In this document: positions 26,036 through 32,784 of the stretch, one piece after another
How the letters are laid out: the number at the start of each line of letters is the position of its first letter
How positions within the stretch are numbered: position 1 is the first letter of the stretch
Origin: Cellulomonas fimi
GTDB lineage: Bacteria; Actinomycetota; Actinomycetes; Actinomycetales; Cellulomonadaceae
Length of the DNA stretch: 64,000 nucleotides
Direction: 5' to 3'
Assembly: GCF_028583725.1 (NCBI RefSeq)
Contig: NZ_CP110680.1
Span: forward strand, 3,906,001 to 3,970,000
Notes under the pieces: generated by a model
Databases searched by the model: none
Seen by the model: the letters and a program-made list of their open reading frames with translations, nothing else
What the model was told of the DNA's origin: nothing
Made by a program: the position numbers and the translations under genes

Positions 26036-27214
26036 ATGACACGCCAGCACCTCACGAAGACGCTGGTCTCCTGGGCCTCGATCCTCGACGACAAGGCCCG
26101 CGACCAGGCCGTCGCCACGTCCACCATGCCCTTCGTGTACCCGCACGTCGCGCTCATGCCCGACGCGCACCTCGGCAAGGGCGCCACCGTCGGCTCGGTG
26201 ATCCCGACCCTCGGCGCGCTGATCCCCGCGGCCGTCGGTGTCGACGTCGGCTGCGGCATGATCGCCGTCCGCACGCAGTGGACGGTCGAGCAGGTCCGCG
26301 CCGCCGGGTCGCTCACGCCGCTGCGGCAGCGGATCGAGCGGACCGTCCCGCTGTCGGCGGGTGCCGCGAACCAGCGCCTGACGCCGAGCGCGGAGGCGCG
26401 CGTCGCGACGCTCGAGGCCGCCGCGGAGAAGGCGGGCTTCGACCCCGGTGCCTACGCGGGACGGTGGGCGCTCCAGCTCGGGTCGCTCGGCTCCGGCAAC
26501 CACTTCATCGAGGTGACCGCCGACGAGACCGGCACCGTCTGGCTGTTCCTGCACTCCGGGTCCCGGGGCGTCGGCAACAAGATCGCGCAGCACCACATCC
26601 GTGTCGCCGCCGAGCTCTGCCAGAAGTGGTGGATCTCCCTGCCCGACCGCGACCTCGCGTACCTCGTCGAGGGGACGCCCGAGTTCTGGGCGTACGTGCG
26701 CGAGCTGCGGTGGGCGCAGGAGTTCGCGCGGCTCAACCGCGAGGAGATGATGGACCGGGTCGTCGCCGCGATCGCCGAGCACATGGGCGAGGACGTCGTC
26801 GAGGCCGAGCGCGTCAACTGCCACCACAACTTCACGGAGCAGGAGACGCACTTCGGCAAGTCCGTGTGGGTGTCCCGCAAGGGCGCCATCCGGGCCCGCG
26901 CCGGCGACCCCGGGCTCATCCCCGGGTCGATGGGCACCGCGTCGTATGTCGTCGTCGGCAAGGGCGACCCGCTGTCGCTGTGCTCGTCGCCGCACGGCGC
27001 CGGGCGTGAGCACTCCCGGACCGCCGCACGGAAGCTGTTCACGCGCGACCAGCTCCGCGAGGCCATGGCGGGGATCGAGTACCGCGACACCGACGCGTTC
27101 CTCGACGAGATCCCGGCCGCCTACAAGGACATCGACCGGGTCATGGCCGACGCCGCCGACCTCGTCGAGGTCCGGCACGTCCTGCGTCAGCTCGTCAACG
27201 TCAAGGGCGACTGA
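26036..27214 (+). CDS. rtcB: RtcB-type 3'-phosphate/5'-hydroxyl RNA ligase
   Basis: 392 aa. The N-terminal metal site is in DAHLGKGATVGSVIPT and VGVDVGCGMIAV (Asp and Cys manganese ligands). The conserved GSLGSGNHFIEV, HSGSRGVGNKIA and HHNFTEQE blocks follow. A His within the C-terminal third (SSPHGAGREHSRTAARK) is the expected GMP-accepting residue. RtcB joins RNA 2',3'-cyclic phosphate ends in a GTP-dependent reaction. No RtcA or archease gene is adjacent. It is divergent from the LiaF-like gene; the ATG at 26036 starts the family N-terminus. Confidence 0.93.
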   Translation: MTRQHLTKTLVSWASILDDKARDQAVATSTMPFVYPHVALMPDAHLGKGATVGSVIPTLGALIPAAVGVDVGCGMIAVRTQWTVEQVRAAGSLTPLRQRIERTVPLSAGAANQRLTPSAEARVATLEAAAEKAGFDPGAYAGRWALQLGSLGSGNHFIEVTADETGTVWLFLHSGSRGVGNKIAQHHIRVAAELCQKWWISLPDRDLAYLVEGTPEFWAYVRELRWAQEFARLNREEMMDRVVAAIAEHMGEDVVEAERVNCHHNFTEQETHFGKSVWVSRKGAIRARAGDPGLIPGSMGTASYVVVGKGDPLSLCSSPHGAGREHSRTAARKLFTRDQLREAMAGIEYRDTDAFLDEIPAAYKDIDRVMADAADLVEVRHVLRQLVNVKGD

Positions 27215-27243
27215 CCCCGACCGTCTCCCCGACGTCACCGTCC

Positions 27244-27283
27244 GGGTCCGGCGGCGCGGCACCACGCCGTCGCCGCCGGACCC
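27244..27283 (+). terminator. terminator of rtcB
   Basis: A 13-bp perfect stem (GGGTCCGGCGGCG with its complement) is extended inside by 4 more pairs (CGGC/GCCG) around a 5-nt loop with one bulged T. It lies 29 nt after the rtcB stop and may also block read-through from the opposing small gene. Confidence 0.75.
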
Positions 27284-27319
27284 GTCACGGACCCGGGCGG
27301 GCGCCGACGACTCCCGCGA

Positions 27320-27369
27320 GCGCGGTCAGACGCGGTACCAGCGGGCGCGGTCAGACGCGGTACCAGCGG
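27320..27369. repeat. 25-bp perfect tandem duplication across a stop codon
   Basis: Positions 27320-27344 and 27345-27369 are identical. The second copy holds the last codons and the stop of the small gene at 27351-27638, so the first copy is a redundant duplicate of the gene's end. Confidence 0.9.
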
Positions 27370-27638
27370 GCGCCGTAGCGGCGCGTGACCGAGCGGCCGC
27401 TGATCTCGGCGAGCTCGTCCAGCCGTGCGAGGACGGCCCACCCGATCCGTCGCGCGGCCTGGTCGTCGTCCGCCTCGTACCGCACGGTGACGCGCGCCTC
27501 GCCGCGCACGACGTCCACGTCGTGCGCCTCGACCGCGGTCTGCGCGCGCGCCACGGCGACGGCCTCCGGCAGCACGTCAGGGGCCGCGACGCCGGGACGC
27601 GACGTGCTGACGGTGGCCCGGACGCGGTACGACGGCAC
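27351..27638 (-). CDS. small unknown protein
   Basis: 95 aa, starting at GTG 27638 behind GGGAGGGG. It reads as an alternating beta-alpha-beta protein (SYRVRATVST, ARVTVRYEADDD, then an amphipathic helix AARRIGWAVLARLDELAEIS) and ends ARWYRV. Composition fits a small ferredoxin-like or ACT-like fold, without catalytic motifs. Its stop codon lies in a 25-bp tandem duplication. It is upstream of, but 87 nt from, the EccC-type gene's end, on the same strand. Confidence 0.6.
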   Translation of the reverse strand: MPSYRVRATVSTSRPGVAAPDVLPEAVAVARAQTAVEAHDVDVVRGEARVTVRYEADDDQAARRIGWAVLARLDELAEISGRSVTRRYGARWYRV

Positions 27639-27725
27639 GGCACCCCTCCCGGCAGGTCACGACGACGACCGCCGACAGGTGCGGCGGACGCCCAGCGTCG
27701 CACGCGGCGCTCGGGTGCGAGGACG

Positions 27726-30700
27726 TCAGGGCGTCGGCACCTGGACGAGCTGCCACGACCCCGCGCCCACGAGCAGGCCGCGGCCGGGAACGCCCGCACC
27801 GAGCGCCGACCGCGGCAGACGCAGCCCGAACAGGTCGCCGTCGTTGGGCGACGACGGCGCGAGCAGCAGGCCGTTGCGCGACTTCTTCATCGTCGCGGCG
27901 GGCCCGCGGTACCCGCTCGACAGCTCGTCGGCCGACCCCGCCGCGACCACCAGACCGGGCCGGTCCCGGAGCGCGCCGAGGTGCGCGACGATCGCGTCCG
28001 CGAGCGGCCCGTCGGTGCCGACGAGCTCGAGGTCGTCCACCAGCAGCACCGTCGGGGTGTCCCCGGCGGGCACGAGGCCGGCGAGCAGCGCGGTGATGTC
28101 GTCCCGGGACGCGTCCAGGTCGAGCGACCCCAGGACCCCCGGGTGGCCCGCGAGGTCGCGCAGCGGGCTGCGGCGCGGCGTGACGATCCCGACGGTCCAG
28201 CCGCGCTCCAGCGCGGACGTCCCCATCGTGAGCAGCGTCGTGCTGCGCCCGGACCGGCGGGGCCCGACGACGAGCACCCCGGGCCCGTGCTCCTCGGTGT
28301 CGAGCCCGAACAGCGTGAGCGAGTCCCCGCCGACGCCGGCCGGCAGCGTCGTGCGGCCGAGCGGGTCGCCGCCGAGCGCGAGCGCCTCGGCGAGCGTCAG
28401 GCGGGTCGGGAGCGGGTCGACGCGGAACGGGACCTGCGCCGCGGGCGTCGACGCGGTGCGCGGGTCGGCGGCGTGGCGGGCCGTGGCCTCACGGGCGAGG
28501 CGCTGCAGCTCGGCGACCTGCGCCGGACCCGACGTGTCCTCGACCAGCAGGGCCACCTGCAGCTCCTGGCTGCCCTGCGACCGGAACGCGCGCCCGTCGG
28601 GCAGGTTCGTCGGGACCTCGCGCGGCGCCAGCCCGACGGCGCCGTAGTCCCCCACGTCGGACATCGGCAGCATGACGCGGTCCTCGGTGAGCGTCGACAC
28701 GCGCCCGGCGAGCAGCGACCGGTCGCCGCTCACGACGACCTTGACGCCCGCACCCGGACCCTCCTGGAGGATCTGCGTCCAGAGGTCGAGGAGCGCCCCG
28801 GCGTCGTAGTCCTCGAACGCCTGGACGAACCCCTCCCACCGGTCGAGCAGCACCAGCAGGTACGGCAGCCGGTCGTCGGGCGCGACGCCCGCGCGCTGCT
28901 CGGCGACGTCGGCGAACGACTGCTCGGCGAGGACCTGCTGGCGGCGGGAGATCTCGGCGCGCAGCCGCCGGGTCAGCCGGGCGACGCGGTCGGGCTGGTC
29001 GCGCGGCACGACGGCGCCCGTGTGCGGCAGCGCCACGAGCGGGAGGAGCGCGTTGTTCCCGAAGTCGAGGCCGTACACGTGCACGTCCCGCGGCGACAGG
29101 CGCTCGGCGACGGCGGCCGCGAGGGCGCGCAGCACGCTCGACCGGCCCGTGCGCGGGGCGCCGACGACGGCCAGGTTGCCGGCGCTCTCCAGGTCGTAGC
29201 CGGCGACGTCCCGGCGCTGCTCGGCGGGCAGGTCGACCAGGCCGTACGGCAGGTGCAGCGGTCGCGCGGCGAGCGCGGCACCGCCCTGCGCGGCGAGGTC
29301 GGCGGTCGTGACCGTGGTGGGCAGGGCCGGCAGCCACGGCGGCGGGGGCGCGGCGACGCGCGCGAGGTCGGCGGCGGCGCGCACCGCCTCGACGAGCGCC
29401 GCCAGGTCCGTGGGGGCATCGTCGTCGTCGCGCTCCGCTCGCGGCGGGGCGGCGGGCGGGCGACCCACGTCGCCCCACGTCAGCGGCGTGAGCGTCACGC
29501 TGTCCGACGGACCGGACGCGCCCGGCGGGCGACCGCCCACCCGCGACGACTGGAACGCGACGAGGCTCGCGTGTCCCAGCCGCGCGTACGCCCGACCGGG
29601 CAGGCTCGGCGGGATCTCGGCGGCGTCACCCGACTCGATGACGTCCTGGCTGTCGTTCTTGTCGGTGACGCGCAGCGCGATGCGCAGGTTGGTGTTCGAC
29701 TTGATCTCGGCGCTCACGACGCCCGCGGGACGCTGCGTCGCGAGCAGCAGGTGCACGCCGAGCGACCGGCCCCGGCGCGCGATGTCGACGAGGCCGGTGA
29801 CGAAGTCCGGCAGCTCCGCGACGAGCGCCGCGAACTCGTCGATGACGATCATGAGCCGGGGCATCGGCGCGTCGTCGGGTGCGCGGCCCGCGAGGTAGTC
29901 CTCGATGTCCTTCGCGCCCGCGCCCGCGAGCTGGTGCTCGCGGCGGCGCAGCTCGGCGGCCAGGCTGTCGAGCGCGCGTCGCGTCAGGTGCTCGTCGAGG
30001 TCGGTGACCATGCCGACGGTGTGCGGCAGGAGGTGGCAGTCCTTGAACGCGGCGCCGCCCTTGTAGTCGACGAGGACGAACGTCATCTCGTCCGGGCGGT
30101 TCGCGACCGCGAGGGACGCGATGAGCGTCTGCAGCAGCTCCGACTTGCCCGAGCCCGTGGTGCCCGCGACGAGCCCGTGCGGGCCGTCGGCACGCACGTC
30201 GACGGTGAACGGCCCGTCGGTCGTCTCGCCGATCACCGCGCGCGTCGTGCGGCCGCCGCGCGCCCACACCTGCGCGACCGCCTCGGCCCGCGGCGGGTCC
30301 AGGTCGAGCACGTCGAGCAGGCGGGACGACGTCACGAGCGTCGCCGCGAGGTCCTCCGAGCTGATGTCGCGGATCGGGGCCAGCGACCGGCCGAGCCGCT
30401 CGAACCAGCCGCGCGGCACGACGTCGGCCCGGACGCCGTCGACCGGCTGCCGGCCCGCGACCGACACCGTCGTCCGCGGCCCGTCGACCACGACGACCGC
30501 CTGGCACTCCTCGGGGAGCTGCCGCTCCTGCTCGTCGACGCAGACGAACAGCACGCCGACCGACGGCCCCTCGCGCAGGAGCGTCACGAGTCCGGGGAGC
30601 AGCCGGATCCGCCGGGCCCCGTCGAGGACGACGAGGACCGGTGCCCCCACCGGCTCGCTCCGCATCCCGTTCCCCCGTGCGGCCGCCCGGCGGCGCTCGA

Positions 30701-32345
30701 CGAGGTCGAGCAGCTCGGCGACCCGGCGGGCCGTCGTCTCCTCGTCGTTGCCGACCGCGGCGACCGGGCCCGCGTCGCGGCGCGCGTGCGGCAGCCAGCG
30801 CACCCAGCTCCACGCGTCGTCGCCCTGCCCGTCCGTGAGCACGACGACCGAGACGTCGGCGGGCGAGTGCGCGGTCACGACCTGCGCGAGCATCCACGCG
30901 GCGACCGCACGACGCTCGTCCGGGGGTCCGGCGACGCCCGTGACACCGGCGGCGGCGAGCGGGACCGCGACGGGCACGTCGGCGGCGCTCCAGTGCTGCT
31001 CGCGCTCGTGGTCCTCGCGCGCCGGGTCGTGCAGCGACACCTCGCTCTGCACGTCCGCGGTGCCGATCCGCGCGAGCATCCAGTCGGGGTCGGTGCGTCG
31101 CCGCTCCCACAGCCGGGCGCGCGGGCCCGTCGCGAACAGCAGGACGGAGGCCGGGTCGGGGAGCTCGCGGCGGCGCGCGGCGCTCTCCTCGCCGAGGGCG
31201 TCGTACGCCTGCCGCTCGATGCGGGCCGTGCGCTCCGCGTAGGTGCGGACAGCCTCGACGTGCTGCGTGCGACGCGTGCCGCGGGAGGAGACGTAGTTCG
31301 ACACGGCCATCATCGGCGACAGCACCATGATCACGAGGCCGTAGGGCGACTTCGTGAACAGGTACATCGCGACGCCCATGACCAGCGGCAGGACCATCAT
31401 CGCCAGCGGGAACCGCAGCTTGTCGGGCGTCTTCGGCTCGGCCGGAAGGCGGAAGTCGGTGGGGCGCAGCGGCGGCAGGAGCCGCGGAGGCCGGTTGTAG
31501 TCGAGCGCGGCGCCCGCGGGCGACGGCGACAGCGACGCGTCGGCGGGCAGCACGTCGGCGGTCTCGAGGACGACGTCGCCCACGACGAGCGACTCGCCGG
31601 GCCGCCACGGCCGCGGGCCGTCGAGCGCCGTGCGGTCGACGTGGACGAGCGGGCGGTCGAGCTCAGGGTCGACCTCGACGACGCCGTCGAGCCCACGGCG
31701 GGCGTCGGCGAGGCGTCGCGTGTACCGCTTCGACGCCTTGCGGGGGGTCGCGTCGGCGTCGGGACGGCGGACGACGATCGGCCCCTCGAGCGGGCGCCGT
31801 CGCGCCGGGGCGGGCCGGGTGACGCCGAGGACCGACGGCTCGGGGTGCAGCGTCCGCGACCCGTCGAGACCGACCTCGAGCACGACCGCGCGCGCCGGGA
31901 CGTCGCCCTCGACGCGCACTGACGCGGACGCCCCGCCACCGATCTCGTGACGGCCGACGCCGAGCCGGTGCACGCGGCCGGCACCCGGGCCGGACACGAC
32001 CCGCACCTCGCACGCGCCCAGCGGCTCGTCCCAGGGGTCCCCGGGGTCGGCGCCGACGCCGACGACCGAGCCGTGCCGCAGAGGGGAGGTCTCGACCGGC
32101 TCGTCGGGGTCGAGCACGCGTCCCCGGGACCAGAGCGGCGGCGCGTCCTGGTCCCACGGCCGGACCTCGACGACACCGAGGTGGCCCGATCCCCGCGGCA
32201 CGACACGCGCGTGCACCCCGGACGTGTGCGCGGCGACGGCACGGGCGACGTCCCGCACGCGCGCGCCGGGCGCGCAGTCGAGCACGACGTCGACCGGCTC
32301 GGACGCCGCGTCGGGCGCCGCACTGAGGATCAGTCGCACTCCCAT
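27726..32345 (-). CDS. type VII secretion FtsK/SpoIIIE ATPase (EssC/EccC-like)
   Basis: 1539 aa. The N-terminus has a ubiquitin- or FHA-like region (about 1-280), so it is closer to EssC than to classical EccC. A membrane hairpin (LRFPLAMMVLPLVMGVAMYL, about 305-350) follows. Three C-terminal FtsK-type domains are present. The first has Walker A GTTGSGKSELL (Lys734) and Walker B MIVIDEFAAL (Asp836-Glu837). The second and third P-loops are GAPRTGRSS and GPRRSGRST, with Arg1068 and Arg1367 in place of the Lys, so they may not hydrolyse ATP. It drives export of WXG100 proteins. The WXG100 gene lies 71 nt upstream. ATG 32345 is chosen; GTG 32339 is possible. Confidence 0.9.
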   Translation of the reverse strand: MGVRLILSAAPDAASEPVDVVLDCAPGARVRDVARAVAAHTSGVHARVVPRGSGHLGVVEVRPWDQDAPPLWSRGRVLDPDEPVETSPLRHGSVVGVGADPGDPWDEPLGACEVRVVSGPGAGRVHRLGVGRHEIGGGASASVRVEGDVPARAVVLEVGLDGSRTLHPEPSVLGVTRPAPARRRPLEGPIVVRRPDADATPRKASKRYTRRLADARRGLDGVVEVDPELDRPLVHVDRTALDGPRPWRPGESLVVGDVVLETADVLPADASLSPSPAGAALDYNRPPRLLPPLRPTDFRLPAEPKTPDKLRFPLAMMVLPLVMGVAMYLFTKSPYGLVIMVLSPMMAVSNYVSSRGTRRTQHVEAVRTYAERTARIERQAYDALGEESAARRRELPDPASVLLFATGPRARLWERRRTDPDWMLARIGTADVQSEVSLHDPAREDHEREQHWSAADVPVAVPLAAAGVTGVAGPPDERRAVAAWMLAQVVTAHSPADVSVVVLTDGQGDDAWSWVRWLPHARRDAGPVAAVGNDEETTARRVAELLDLVERRRAAARGNGMRSEPVGAPVLVVLDGARRIRLLPGLVTLLREGPSVGVLFVCVDEQERQLPEECQAVVVVDGPRTTVSVAGRQPVDGVRADVVPRGWFERLGRSLAPIRDISSEDLAATLVTSSRLLDVLDLDPPRAEAVAQVWARGGRTTRAVIGETTDGPFTVDVRADGPHGLVAGTTGSGKSELLQTLIASLAVANRPDEMTFVLVDYKGGAAFKDCHLLPHTVGMVTDLDEHLTRRALDSLAAELRRREHQLAGAGAKDIEDYLAGRAPDDAPMPRLMIVIDEFAALVAELPDFVTGLVDIARRGRSLGVHLLLATQRPAGVVSAEIKSNTNLRIALRVTDKNDSQDVIESGDAAEIPPSLPGRAYARLGHASLVAFQSSRVGGRPPGASGPSDSVTLTPLTWGDVGRPPAAPPRAERDDDDAPTDLAALVEAVRAAADLARVAAPPPPWLPALPTTVTTADLAAQGGAALAARPLHLPYGLVDLPAEQRRDVAGYDLESAGNLAVVGAPRTGRSSVLRALAAAVAERLSPRDVHVYGLDFGNNALLPLVALPHTGAVVPRDQPDRVARLTRRLRAEISRRQQVLAEQSFADVAEQRAGVAPDDRLPYLLVLLDRWEGFVQAFEDYDAGALLDLWTQILQEGPGAGVKVVVSGDRSLLAGRVSTLTEDRVMLPMSDVGDYGAVGLAPREVPTNLPDGRAFRSQGSQELQVALLVEDTSGPAQVAELQRLAREATARHAADPRTASTPAAQVPFRVDPLPTRLTLAEALALGGDPLGRTTLPAGVGGDSLTLFGLDTEEHGPGVLVVGPRRSGRSTTLLTMGTSALERGWTVGIVTPRRSPLRDLAGHPGVLGSLDLDASRDDITALLAGLVPAGDTPTVLLVDDLELVGTDGPLADAIVAHLGALRDRPGLVVAAGSADELSSGYRGPAATMKKSRNGLLLAPSSPNDGDLFGLRLPRSALGAGVPGRGLLVGAGSWQLVQVPTP

Positions 32346-32371
32346 GCCCTTCTCGCCGCGGCCTCGCCGCA

Positions 32372-32411
32372 GACACGTCCGGCCCGCCGCGACGGGCGGG
32401 CCGGACGTGTC
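32372..32411 (-). terminator. 17-bp hairpin between the WXG100 and EccC-like genes
   Basis: A perfect 17-bp inverted repeat (32372-32388 with 32395-32411, 6-nt loop) starts 5 nt past the WXG100 stop and 26 nt before the ATPase start. It should end or attenuate the message, giving much more WXG100 protein than ATPase. Confidence 0.75.
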
Positions 32412-32416
32412 GTCGC

Positions 32417-32689
32417 TCAGATGCGGTCGCCCTCGCCGGTGGCCGCCGCGATGTTGTTGTGGTTGGTCCGCACGTCGCTCGCGGCGCCGTCGAGCGCCTC
32501 CTGGAGGCGGTCGAGGTTGGTGCGGTAGTCCTGCCACAGCGAACGGAAGTCGTCCGCGTACTTGCCGGTCCACTCCGTGGCGTTCAGCCCCTGGTCGACG
32601 TGCGACTTGATGTCTGCGGCCTGCTGCGCGTTCTGCTGGAACGTCTTGAACAGCGCCTGGAGAGTGCTGAGCTCGGCACCAACTGCCAC
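32417..32689 (-). CDS. WXG100-family (EsxA/B-like) protein
   Basis: 90 aa, the usual length. Two amphipathic helices flank the central NATEWTGKYADDF, which carries the W-x-G turn. The C-terminus (ATGEGDRI) lacks an obvious YxxxD/E secretion signal; the D-x-x-R-x-x-Y of WQDYRTNLDRL is a partial match only. It is probably exported by the adjacent EssC/EccC-like ATPase. GTG 32689 follows GAGGAGG. It stands alone, without a second Esx partner beside it; the small helical protein at 47.2 kb could be one. Confidence 0.9.
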   Translation of the reverse strand: MAVGAELSTLQALFKTFQQNAQQAADIKSHVDQGLNATEWTGKYADDFRSLWQDYRTNLDRLQEALDGAASDVRTNHNNIAAATGEGDRI

Positions 32690-32710
32690 GGTGGTTCCTC
32701 CTCGGTAGGA

Positions 32711-32732
32711 GCGCCGCCCGGTCGGGCGGCGC
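32711..32732 (-). other. hairpin in the leader of the WXG100 gene
   Basis: GCGCCGCCC-GGTC-GGGCGGCGC, a perfect 9-bp stem with a tetraloop, just upstream of the Shine-Dalgarno of the WXG100 gene and 52 nt after the BTAD gene stop. It may stabilise the message or act as a partial terminator of the Tad operon. Confidence 0.5.
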
Positions 32733-32784
32733 GACATGCGGACATTACCGGCAAACCCCGCCACGCCGGGCGGGGGTGTTCGTG

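Noticed and set aside
26946..31922. Very long plus-strand open frame opposite the EccC-like gene
   Set aside because: Arg/Gly/Asp-rich antisense shadow of a 4.6-kb coding region; no ribosome site and no domain.
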